Source: Christensenellaceae bacterium
GTDB taxonomy: Bacteria; Bacillota; Clostridia; Christensenellales; CAG-138
DNA length: 64,000 nt
Assembly (NCBI GenBank): GCA_031261085.1
Contig: JAISKB010000025.1
Coordinates: 57,496-121,495 of the forward strand
Reading direction: 5' to 3'
Shown: in pieces, positions 38,973-48,892 of the stretch
How positions within the stretch are numbered: the stretch's first letter is position 1
Layout of the letters: every line of letters begins with the position of its first letter
The notes under the pieces: model-generated
What the model was told of the DNA's origin: nothing
Seen by the model: the letters and a program-made list of their open reading frames with translations, nothing else
Databases searched by the model: none
Translations under genes and position numbers: made by a program

Positions 38973-38975
38973 AAT

Positions 38976-39087
38976 AATAAAAGAAATCACTGAGCGTAGT
39001 ACGGGCACCTTGGAAAACTTCGAAAGCTCCGCATCACTCAGTGATGATACTAGCATACGTGAAAATTCTGATTTTGGCAAGTGAATT
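38976..39087 (+). repeat. 112-bp direct repeat, copy A (encodes ..IKEITERSTGTLENFESSASLSDDTSIRENSDFGK*)
   Basis: 106/112 identities with copy B by eye. Confidence 0.9.
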
Positions 39088-39367
39088 ATGGAGAAAGCAG
39101 CTATAGGAAATACTAAATATGTATCTCGTAAACGTCTCGACTTGACTGTTCAAACAATGATTGGAGAAAAGATATAGGAAAACGCCAATGGTTTATTAGC
39201 CATAGGCGTTTCAAAGAATCTTGCCACCGCAGCAGATGAACAAGCCTCTGCCGATACGCCCGAAGCGCGCGTTGGTACAACTCTTACTGATAGTATATCC
39301 GATAGTACCGAAAAAGCAAACAGAATAGTGATATTTCGGATATAGAAAATACTTATGATGTTGCTAA

Positions 39368-39479
39368 AATAAAAGAAATCACTGAGCGTACTACGGGGAC
39401 TTTGGAAAACTCCGAAAGATCCGTATCACTCAGTGATGATACTAGCATACGTGAAAATTCTGATTTTGGCAAGTGAATT
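39368..39479 (+). repeat. 112-bp direct repeat, copy B (encodes ..IKEITERTTGTLENSERSVSLSDDTSIRENSDFGK*)
   Basis: See copy A; spacing between copies 392 bp. Confidence 0.9.
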
Positions 39480-39560
39480 TTGGTAAAAGACGAGAACAAA
39501 ACAAAGGCGCACGTCAGGTCACAAATAATGATAACTCAACATACTTATTTTCCTATAAGA

Positions 39561-39584
39561 AAAAGCCCTAATATTAGGGCTTTT
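39561..39584 (-). terminator. Hairpin terminator after the tRNA genes
   Basis: AAAAGCCCTAATATTAGGGCTTTT. Confidence 0.8.
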
Positions 39585-39588
39585 AACA

Positions 39589-39665
39589 TGGTAGCGGCGA
39601 TGTGACTCGAACACATGACACTCCGGGTATGAACCGAATGCTCTAGCCAACTGAGCTACGCCGCC
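39589..39665 (-). tRNA. tRNA-Met (CAT), elongator type, CCA encoded
   Basis: GGCGGCGTAGCTCAGTTGGCTAGAGCATTCGGTTCATACCCGGAGTGTCATGTGTTCGAGTCACATCGCCGCTACCA. Confidence 0.93.
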
Positions 39666-39721
39666 ATAAAATGGTTGCATCCTGCGGATACACCAAATGC
39701 CATCCTGTGGATGACATTAAA

Positions 39722-39797
<76 letters not shown>

Positions 39798-39827
39798 ATG
39801 AGAAAGCCGCTTTTTGCGGCGAATATA

Positions 39828-39857
39828 ATCGTAACACAGGCGCAGATTAAAAGTCAA
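39828..39857 (-). promoter_or_regulatory. Candidate promoter of the tRNA pair
   Basis: On the minus strand TTGACT-18 bp-TACGAT. Confidence 0.5.
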
Positions 39858-39927
39858 GGGGAATTGCGTTTTATTTTCACTCGTTTTCTTTCATCCCCTT
39901 GTGAGGCCAAAAGTGGCCAGGGCAAAG

Positions 39928-40947
39928 CTACACTTCGGCGATATCCGCAATCAACCCATCCTCAAAGGTGAACGCATACAGCCGCGCGCTCGAAAGCCTA
40001 TCCTCCTCTTGCGCGATAAGCCCCAGCAGCGTGCCGCTTTGATCCGAAAGCGGCGGCCTGCAATGCTGAAAATCACCTAAAAAGTCCTTTATCTCATCAA
40101 AATTAAACGCCTGCTCCAGCTCCGGCGCAAGGTAGCCTATGGCCTCCTGCTCAAAACCTTCCCGCACCGCCTCGCAAAACGCAGTGGCAAGCTGCACGCC
40201 CGCGGCAGGGCGGGCATAGGCGCAGGTGAAAAAGCCGGTTTCGGGCTGAGCGGATACAAACGCCCCCGCCGAATAGCTGTAGCGTATCCGCCGCTCGTGG
40301 CCCAGCAGCGTGCCGATGGGGTCTATGGCGCAGATGCCGTCCTCCTCCAGCGTGATATGCGCGGCGGCGATTTCCAGCGCGGCGTTTAAGTCGTTATCCA
40401 GCATCAACAGCTGCTCGCCGGCGGCATCCGCGGTGCGCACGGCGGCAAACTGCCGCCCGCCGGTGGTATATACGGCCAGCGTGCCGTAGCTGCCCTCCCC
40501 CAGCGCGATGCCGGTGCGCGGCTTGCCGCCATCCTCGATGCAAAGGCGAAGCCCGCCTTCATAATATAGCGTGAGCGTGCGGCGGTGGTTGCCGATGGAG
40601 TAGCTGAGCTGATCCAGCGTGCGGGGGAAACCGGCCCCGTGGCGCAAGGCGGCTTGCCCGGTGTGCATACACATTTCGTATACCCCGCCGGGCCAGGAGC
40701 AGATGGATACATCCGCCGCCGGTGCGCCGGTGAGCAGGCCGCCCTCGAAGCGGACCTTGCGCGTTACGGCCCAGCGCGGTTCCTCCGGGCGCAGGGGTAT
40801 GACCGAAACATAGTAGTCTCCCGTATCGCTTGCGGGCAGGGCCACATGCGTGTCGGCGGTACACTCGCCAAGCATTTGCCCGTTTACCTCTATCAGGGCG
40901 GGGCAATCGGCGCGGATGATGATGAGCGGGACAGGGGAATGATACAT
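39928..40947 (-). CDS. Conserved-looking hypothetical protein (unknown function)
   Basis: 339-aa ORF with GC3-rich codon usage matching neighbours; no recognised domain. Confidence 0.65.
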   Translation of the reverse strand: MYHSPVPLIIIRADCPALIEVNGQMLGECTADTHVALPASDTGDYYVSVIPLRPEEPRWAVTRKVRFEGGLLTGAPAADVSICSWPGGVYEMCMHTGQAALRHGAGFPRTLDQLSYSIGNHRRTLTLYYEGGLRLCIEDGGKPRTGIALGEGSYGTLAVYTTGGRQFAAVRTADAAGEQLLMLDNDLNAALEIAAAHITLEEDGICAIDPIGTLLGHERRIRYSYSAGAFVSAQPETGFFTCAYARPAAGVQLATAFCEAVREGFEQEAIGYLAPELEQAFNFDEIKDFLGDFQHCRPPLSDQSGTLLGLIAQEEDRLSSARLYAFTFEDGLIADIAEV

Positions 40948-41141
40948 AGGCTGCCTCCCAATGCGGATGTTTTAATTAAGGTCATAAAAACTTTGCAGTT
41001 TGCTCATATAACTATATGCTTGTCAGGCCTGAAATATTTGCAAAGCCTATTGGGATGGGATATAATAAAACGGCTATAAAAGCAGGGTGGGCCGCGCGAA
41101 TGGCGGCGGGTATGCTGTGCTATTTTGGAGGGCTTTGTAAT

Positions 41142-42524
<1,383 letters not shown>

Positions 42525-42620
42525 TAAAGGCAGCGCGCGGAACTGCGCCCTGCCCAAAACGGGAACAGCATAAAGCTCAGAGCCGCTTCCCGCCGCTTTG
42601 CGCTTTTTTGAGGGGATGCT

Positions 42621-43619
42621 ATGCAAACGGAACATCATTTGCCTGCGCGGGCGGCAGCGCCCTACGACAAGGCGTTTTTACAGCGCGTTATGGAGCGCAT
42701 GCTGCTGGTGCGCAAATTTGAAGATAGGGTGTCGCTGCTGTTTGAGCAGGGGCATATGCACGGTACCACGCACCTGTGTGCCGGGGAAGAAGGCACCGCG
42801 GTGGGCACCGGCATGGCGCTGGGCCAAAAGGACTATATGCTATCCACCCACCGCAGCCACGGGCAAACGCTGGGCAAGGGCGTGAGTGCCAATGCGGCTA
42901 TGGCCGAGATGTTTGGCAAGGCGACCGGCACAAACGGCGGCTACGGCGGCTCCATGCACATTGCGGATATCGAATGCGGCGCGCTGGGCTCCAACGGCAT
43001 TGTGGCGGCCAACGCGCCCATCGCCTGCGGCGCGGCGCTCGCGCTCAAACTGCGCGGCGAAACGGATCGCGTGGTGGCCGTTTACTTTGGGGATGGCGCC
43101 AGCAACGCGGGGGCCATGCACGAATCCATGAATCTGGCCTCCGCATGGGCGCTGCCCGTGCTGTTTGTGCTGGAGAATAACACCTATGGCATGAGCACGC
43201 CCCTCTATAAAACGGCGGCGGATACCGACCTAACCAAGCGCGCGCTGCCCTATGCCATAAAAAGCTTTGAGGTGGATGGCAACGATGTGCTGGCGGTATA
43301 CGAAACGGTGCGGGCCGCGCGCGCCTATGCGCTGGAGCATAGCGCGCCGGCGCTGATTGTGGAGCATACCTACCGCACCAGCGGGCATTCCAAAAGCGAC
43401 GATAACCAATACCGCACCTTGGCGGAAATCGCCGCGTGGGAAGCGAAAAGCCCCATTGCGCGGTTTGGCGAGGTGCTGCTGGCAAACGGGTTTTCGCCCA
43501 AGGAGCTGCAGGCGCTGGAAACCGCGGCGGAGCGCGCCGTGGATGCGGCGGAGGCCTATGCGCGCAAAAGCCCCAGCCCGCGCCCCGAAGGCTTGGAGCG
43601 CGCGGTATTTGCGGATTGA
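42621..43619 (+). CDS. Pyruvate/acetoin dehydrogenase-type E1 component, alpha subunit
   Basis: HGTTHLCAGEEGTAVGTGMAL, YFGDGASNAGAMHESMNLASAWALPVLFVLENNTYGMSTP, YRTSGHSKSDDNQYR. Confidence 0.92.
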   Translation: MQTEHHLPARAAAPYDKAFLQRVMERMLLVRKFEDRVSLLFEQGHMHGTTHLCAGEEGTAVGTGMALGQKDYMLSTHRSHGQTLGKGVSANAAMAEMFGKATGTNGGYGGSMHIADIECGALGSNGIVAANAPIACGAALALKLRGETDRVVAVYFGDGASNAGAMHESMNLASAWALPVLFVLENNTYGMSTPLYKTAADTDLTKRALPYAIKSFEVDGNDVLAVYETVRAARAYALEHSAPALIVEHTYRTSGHSKSDDNQYRTLAEIAAWEAKSPIARFGEVLLANGFSPKELQALETAAERAVDAAEAYARKSPSPRPEGLERAVFAD

Positions 43620-43632
43620 AGGAGGTGCGGCC

Positions 43633-44613
43633 ATGGCAAGGGAAATTACATATGCCGAAGCCATAAAAGAAGCGATGTGCCAGGAAATGCGCCGGGATGC
43701 CAGCGTGTTTTTGATGGGCGAGGATATAGGCGGCTACGGTGGCGCCTTTGGCGTTACAAAGGGTATGCTGGCGGAATTTGGCCCGGCGCGCGTGCGCGAA
43801 ACGCCCATTTCCGAAACCGCGTATGTGGGCGCGGCCGTGGGCGCAGCCATGCTGGGCATGCGCCCGGTGGCGGAATTGATGTTTTCGGATTTTATGGCCG
43901 TGTGCTACGATCAAATCATAAACCAGGCGGCAAAAATCCACTTCATGTTTGGCGGCAAGGTGAACGTGCCCCTCGTGATACGCGCGGCGGCGGGCGGCGG
44001 CACCGGCGCGGCGGCGCAGCATTCGCAATCGCTCGAGGCGCTCTACTGCCATGTGCCGGGGCTTAAGGTGGCGCTGCCTTCCACACCTTACGACGCCAAG
44101 GGGCTTATGCTTACCGCCATACGCGATAACAACCCCGTCATATTTTTGGAGCAAAAAAGGCTGTACCCGGCTTTGGGCGATGTGCCCGAGGAAGCGTATG
44201 CCATACCGTTTGGCCAGGCGGATATAAAACGTGCGGGTGGGGACGTAACGCTCATCACCTATGGTCGCATGGTGCAAATGTGCCTGGAGGTGGCCGCAAA
44301 GCTGGCGCCGGAGGGCATTTCGGCCGAGGTGCTGGACCTGCGCACGCTGGTGCCGCTGGATATGGCTTCCGTTTTAAAAAGCGTGGGCAAAACCGGGCGG
44401 GCCGTTGTTGTGCACGAGGCGGTGGCGTTTTGCGGCGTTGGCGCCGAAATAGCCGCCGGCATAGTGGATAGTCCATTGTTTGGCAGCCTAAAAGCGCCGG
44501 TAAAGCGGGTGGGCGCGCGCTATTGCCCCATACCCTTTAACCCCGCGCTGGAGGAGAACAACTTCCCCACGCCAAGCGGCATCGAGGCGGCCATACGCCA
44601 AACGCTGGCATAA
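43633..44613 (+). CDS. Pyruvate/acetoin dehydrogenase-type E1 component, beta subunit
   Basis: FLMGEDIGGYGGAFGVTKGML, RETPISETAYVGAAVGAAMLGMRPVAELMFSDF, VHEAVAFCGVGAEIAA. Confidence 0.93.
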   Translation: MAREITYAEAIKEAMCQEMRRDASVFLMGEDIGGYGGAFGVTKGMLAEFGPARVRETPISETAYVGAAVGAAMLGMRPVAELMFSDFMAVCYDQIINQAAKIHFMFGGKVNVPLVIRAAAGGGTGAAAQHSQSLEALYCHVPGLKVALPSTPYDAKGLMLTAIRDNNPVIFLEQKRLYPALGDVPEEAYAIPFGQADIKRAGGDVTLITYGRMVQMCLEVAAKLAPEGISAEVLDLRTLVPLDMASVLKSVGKTGRAVVVHEAVAFCGVGAEIAAGIVDSPLFGSLKAPVKRVGARYCPIPFNPALEENNFPTPSGIEAAIRQTLA

Positions 44614-44713
44614 CCTGCCCTAAATCGGCATAAGCATACATATTCGCGCGGCGTGGAGCGCGGCCAAATCGCGGCTTGCGCCCGCCTGCGCATTTGGTAT
44701 CGCGGCCCTATGC

Positions 44714-44748
44714 AAACCAAAGCAATTGAATTGTTGCTTTGGTTTTTA
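44714..44748 (+). terminator. Rho-independent terminator
   Basis: AAACCAAAGCAATTGAATTGTTGCTTTGGTTTTTA. Confidence 0.75.
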
Positions 44749-44854
44749 TATTTTTTGCGCATATACGCGGTATGTATCGGTGCAATATGGGAAATAATAC
44801 CGTTAAACCCGCCAGGCTGACGGGAGGAAATAACGTGTTAGGGGGAAGAACCTT

Positions 44855-45748
44855 ATGCAAAAACAGCCGAGCAGATTGGGCTGGAGCACCGGGGAGGAAG
44901 CGCTCCTCTTTACCACTATAGAGGCGGGCCGGGCGGAAAACAGGCCGCTCAAGGCGGTGTTCGAGCAGGTGGCGGGGGCCACCGGGCGCAAGCCAAACAG
45001 CGTGCGCAACTACTACTACACCCGTGTAAAGCAGCAGGATCTTGCGGGCGGTACGCCGCATATGGGCGCGTTTGTGCCGTTTACCGAGGCCGAGGTGCAC
45101 CTGCTGCTGCGCACGGTGCTGAGCGCGCAGGCCAGCGGCATATCGGTGCGCGCCTGCACCCTAAGCATGGGGGATGACGACAACCGCGCCATGCTCCGCT
45201 ACCAAAACAAGTATCGGTCGCTGCTCAAAACGCAGCCCGCGCTGGTGCGCGCCGTTGCGGTGGAGCTGGAGGCCGAGGGCCTGCACTTCGACCCTTATGC
45301 CTCCGTGCGGCCCAGCCGCGCGGGCAGGCCCCGCAGGAATGAGGCTGCCGCGGGGGTGGCGGGGGATACCGCGCGCACGCTGGAGCAGATCGAGGGGTTT
45401 AACGCGCCGGCGTTTTTACAGGGGCTGGATACGTTGGCGGGCGCTGCGCTGCGCGGCGTGGAGGCCGCCAGGCAGCTGCAGGCGCAGGCGCTGTGCGGGG
45501 ACCCCATCGTGCTGCGGGATGCCCTCAACGCGCTGCGCGAACGCGTGCGGGTGAAGGATGCCGAGCTTACGGCGCAGCAGGAACGCTTCCATACGCTGCT
45601 TGCGATGTATCGGCGGCTCGTGGGCGTCAACAGGGAATTTTTGGGAATGAGCGGCATTTTGGGTATGAGCTCGCTTTCGGGGTATATCAGCGACCTCAAG
45701 CATTCGGTGGCGGATTGTGAACAGGTGCTGGGCGAGTATAACGCATAA
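44855..45748 (+). CDS. Putative SANT/Myb-like (RsfA-type) DNA-binding protein
   Basis: LGWSTGEEALLFTTIEAGRAENRPLKAVFEQVAGATGRKPNSVRNYYY resembles SANT/Myb-like HTH; C-terminal coiled region. Confidence 0.6.
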   Translation: MQKQPSRLGWSTGEEALLFTTIEAGRAENRPLKAVFEQVAGATGRKPNSVRNYYYTRVKQQDLAGGTPHMGAFVPFTEAEVHLLLRTVLSAQASGISVRACTLSMGDDDNRAMLRYQNKYRSLLKTQPALVRAVAVELEAEGLHFDPYASVRPSRAGRPRRNEAAAGVAGDTARTLEQIEGFNAPAFLQGLDTLAGAALRGVEAARQLQAQALCGDPIVLRDALNALRERVRVKDAELTAQQERFHTLLAMYRRLVGVNREFLGMSGILGMSSLSGYISDLKHSVADCEQVLGEYNA

Positions 45749-45753
45749 TTTTT

Positions 45754-45776
45754 AAAAGCGGCTTAGCCGCTTTTTT
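45754..45776 (+). terminator. Rho-independent terminator
   Basis: AAAAGCGGCTTAGCCGCTTTTTT. Confidence 0.85.
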
Positions 45777-45784
45777 AGTGCGTT

Positions 45785-46107
45785 CACGGGGAGCTTTGCC
45801 CCATCCCCTAGCCCCTTCCCCAGGGAAGGGGAACACTTATTAGATGATTTTGGGGGTTTCACCCCCAATCCCCCGCAGGAGTAAAGTCCAGCAGATTTCC
45901 CCCAAAGTGGCTTGAAGGAAGTTCTTTCCACAGGGCTAACGACCTAAATCCCCCTGTGCAAAAGCGTATTCCCTCCATGCGAAGGGTTTCTTTGGACGGC
46001 GTCCCGTCCCCAGCCGGGGTGCGGGGGGCCTGCCCTCGCAAAAAAACGTTCCCCCAAAAAGTTCTCCTAGACGAGTAAGGGTTAGGGCCGGGGCAAAAAT
46101 CCCCTTT
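45785..46107. repeat. Dispersed GC-rich intergenic repeat cluster, copy 3 (partly inverted relative to copies 1 and 2)
   Basis: GCCCCATCCCCTAGCCCCTTCCCCAGGGAAGGGG (reverse of the copy 1 motif), CCCTCCATGCGAAGGG, CGTCCCGTCCCCAGCCGGGGTGCGGGG, AACGTTCCCCC. Confidence 0.7.
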
Positions 46108-46161
46108 CGATATGCTATTGTGTTATAATAAAAGCAGAACATTAGCAGGCAAAGGGGCACC

Positions 46162-47475
46162 ATGGACGATTTATTCACACAAACCGCGCGCAAAAACGCG
46201 CCGCTGGCCGAGCGCATGCGCCCGCGCACGCTGGATGAATTCATAGGCCAGCCGCACATCGTGGGGCAGGGCAAGCTGCTGCGCCGCGCGATTGAAACCG
46301 ACACGCTGCAATCGAGCATATTCTTTGGCCCGCCGGGCTGCGGAAAAACCACGCTCGCCGCCATCATAGCCAACGCTACCAACGCGGCGTTTGTGAAGAT
46401 GAACGCCGTGGCCGCCGGGGTAAAGGAACTGCGGGAGGTGCTTGCGCGGGCCGAGAGCGATTTAAGGATGTATGGCCGCAGCACCTATTTGCTGCTGGAT
46501 GAATGCCACCGCTGGAGCAAGGCGCAAAGCGACGCGCTGCTGCCCGCGCTGGAGCAGGGCAGCATCCGCTTCATCGGCTCCACCACCGAAAACCCCATGA
46601 TCAGCATGACCGGGGCTATCGTGTCGCGGTGCAGGCTGTTCCAATTTTACCCGCTCGCGGCAGAGGATGTGAAGCAAAGCGTGCTGCACGCGCTTGCGGA
46701 TGCCGAGCGGGGCTTGGGCGGCTACAAAACCAGGGTGGAGGAAGCCGCGCTCAACCACATTGCCCGCATCGCCAACGGGGATGCCCGCACCGCGCTCAAC
46801 GCCATAGAGCTGGCGGTGCTCACCACGCCCCCGCAGCAGGGCGTTATACACATTACCGAGGAGATTGCCGCCGAGAGCATACAGCAAAAGGTGATGGGCT
46901 GTGACGATCAGCAGTTTTATGATATGCTATCCGCATTTTGCAAAAGCTTGCGCGGCGGCGATAGCGATGCCGCCCTCGCCTGGTTTGCCCGGCTGGTATA
47001 CGCGGGGGTGGATCCGCGCATCATCTGCCGCAGGCTAATCGCCCACGCGTCGGAGGATATTGGCCTTGCCAACCCGCAGGCCATGGTGCAGGCGGTGACC
47101 GCCGCGCAGGCGCTGGAGCTTATCGGCATGCCCGAAGCGCGGCTATCCATCACGCAGGCCATCCTGTTTTTATGCGAAAGCCCCAAGTCCAACGCCGTGG
47201 TCATGGCGGTGGACGCCGCTTTTGCCGATGCCGGGCGCGTGCCCGAGGAGCCTGTGCCCATACATCTTAGGGACACCTCATTTTATGGGGCGGACAAGCT
47301 GGGGCATGGCAAGGGGTATAAATACCCGCACGATTACCCCGGCCATGTGGTGGCGCAGGAATATATGCCGCCGGGCGTGCGGGGCAAGCGATACTATGTG
47401 CCGGGCGAGCTGGGCAGCGAGGGCAAAATACGCCAAAGCCACATAGCCCGGGGTAAATTGAAGGAAGAGGAATAA
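46162..47475 (+). CDS. rarA: Replication-associated recombination protein A (RarA/MgsA, AAA+ ATPase)
   Basis: MRPRTLDEFIGQPHIVG, GPPGCGKTTLA, LLLDECHRWSKAQSDALLPALEQG, STTENPMISM. Confidence 0.95.
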   Translation: MDDLFTQTARKNAPLAERMRPRTLDEFIGQPHIVGQGKLLRRAIETDTLQSSIFFGPPGCGKTTLAAIIANATNAAFVKMNAVAAGVKELREVLARAESDLRMYGRSTYLLLDECHRWSKAQSDALLPALEQGSIRFIGSTTENPMISMTGAIVSRCRLFQFYPLAAEDVKQSVLHALADAERGLGGYKTRVEEAALNHIARIANGDARTALNAIELAVLTTPPQQGVIHITEEIAAESIQQKVMGCDDQQFYDMLSAFCKSLRGGDSDAALAWFARLVYAGVDPRIICRRLIAHASEDIGLANPQAMVQAVTAAQALELIGMPEARLSITQAILFLCESPKSNAVVMAVDAAFADAGRVPEEPVPIHLRDTSFYGADKLGHGKGYKYPHDYPGHVVAQEYMPPGVRGKRYYVPGELGSEGKIRQSHIARGKLKEEE

Positions 47476-47503
47476 ACGCTATGGACGAGAGCGAGGCAGG
47501 CGC

Positions 47504-48892
47504 GTGATAGGCGAAGCGACCGCGCAGCGGGTGCTGGGCGCCGCGCTTGCAACCGGCGGTGATTTTGCCGAAATATTCTTGGAGGATACCGAAACCCGCG
47601 CGATTGCGATGCTGGATGGCAAGGTAGAAACCGCCGCCTACCGCCGCCGCTGCGGCGCGGGCGTGCGGGTACTGCTGGGCGAGCAATGCGCCTATGCCTA
47701 CACGGCGGGCATCGGCGAGGCGGCGCTTATAGATACCGCCCGCGCGGCAGCCGCCATACTGGCGGGCAAAAGCGGAACGGCCTCACAGCCGTTTGGCCCC
47801 AAGCGGGTACCGCCTGTAGATATTGCGCGGCCGTTTTCTTCGGTGGGCAACGCGGAGCGAATCGCGCTGCTCAGCAGGGGTACGGCGGCGGCCAAAGCCG
47901 TTTCGCCCGAAGTCAGCCGCGTGACCGCCAACTATGCCGATGTGGATCAGCGGGTGTGCATCTGCAACAGCCGGGGCCTGTGGGCAGGGGATAGGCGGCC
48001 GCGCACGCGGCTTTCGTTTGACGCAATCGCTTCTTCGGGGGGCGAATACCAAACCGGCGGCGAACGCCCTGCCCTTGGTATGGGCTTTGAAGCGTATGAA
48101 CGCATCGACCCGGAAGCCGCGGGGAAGCAGGCCGCGCAAACGGCGGTGACCATGCTGCACGCGCCCAACTGCCCGGCGGGTATGCTGCCCGTGGTGATAG
48201 ACGGCGGCTTTGGCGGCGTTATCCTGCACGAGGCCTGCGTGCATTCGCTGGAGGCGACCGCGGTGGCCAAAGGCAATTCCGAGTTTTGCGGCAAGCTGGG
48301 GCAGCAAATCGCCTCGGCCAAGGTGACCGCCATAGACGATGGAACACTGGCGGGCGAGTGGGGCAGCCTCCGCGTGGACGACGAGGGGGAGCCCACCAGG
48401 CGCAATGTGCTGATTCAAGATGGCGTGCTGCAAACATATTTGGTGGATATTTTGGGCGGCCGCATCATGGGGCGCCCCGTAACGGGCAGCGCCCGGCGTG
48501 AAAGCTATTGCTACGCGCCCACCAGCCGCATGACCAACACCTTTTTTGCGCCGGGCACTGATGACGAGGAGGAGATGATTGCCACCATGGGGGAGGGCCT
48601 GTTTGCCAAGCGCATGGGCGGCGGGTCGGTCAACCCGTTAACCGGCGAGTTCAACTTTGCGGTGCTGGAAGGGTATTGGGTAAAGGCGGGCAAAATCGTA
48701 ACGCCGGTGCGGGGCGCGTCGCTGGTTGGCCGCGGCGCGGATGTGCTGCAAAAAATCGACCGCATAGGGCGGCATATGTGGATGGGGTACGGCATGTGCG
48801 GCTCCAAATCCGGCAGCGTGCCCACCAACGTGGGGCAGCCGCGCATACGCGTAAGCAGTATGACCATTGGCGGCAAGGGAGAAAACCTGTGA
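47504..48892 (+). CDS. TldD/PmbA family metalloprotease (TldD-like)
   Basis: GFGGVILHEACVHSLEATAV (HExxxH-like), GRIMGRPVTGSARRESYCYAPTSRMTNTFF. Confidence 0.93.
   Translation: MIGEATAQRVLGAALATGGDFAEIFLEDTETRAIAMLDGKVETAAYRRRCGAGVRVLLGEQCAYAYTAGIGEAALIDTARAAAAILAGKSGTASQPFGPKRVPPVDIARPFSSVGNAERIALLSRGTAAAKAVSPEVSRVTANYADVDQRVCICNSRGLWAGDRRPRTRLSFDAIASSGGEYQTGGERPALGMGFEAYERIDPEAAGKQAAQTAVTMLHAPNCPAGMLPVVIDGGFGGVILHEACVHSLEATAVAKGNSEFCGKLGQQIASAKVTAIDDGTLAGEWGSLRVDDEGEPTRRNVLIQDGVLQTYLVDILGGRIMGRPVTGSARRESYCYAPTSRMTNTFFAPGTDDEEEMIATMGEGLFAKRMGGGSVNPLTGEFNFAVLEGYWVKAGKIVTPVRGASLVGRGADVLQKIDRIGRHMWMGYGMCGSKSGSVPTNVGQPRIRVSSMTIGGKGENL

Noticed and set aside
38764-39084. 106-aa plus-strand ORF
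   Set aside because: Mostly antisense to the isomerase fragment; only the last ~35 aa correspond to the duplicated tail.
40948-41141. T-box riboswitch upstream of asnS
   Set aside because: No conserved T-box bulge sequence (TGGN-type with terminator/antiterminator) could be identified.
43045-44277. 410-aa minus-strand ORF
   Set aside because: Antisense to E1 alpha/beta; compositionally biased (Arg/Pro/Ala).
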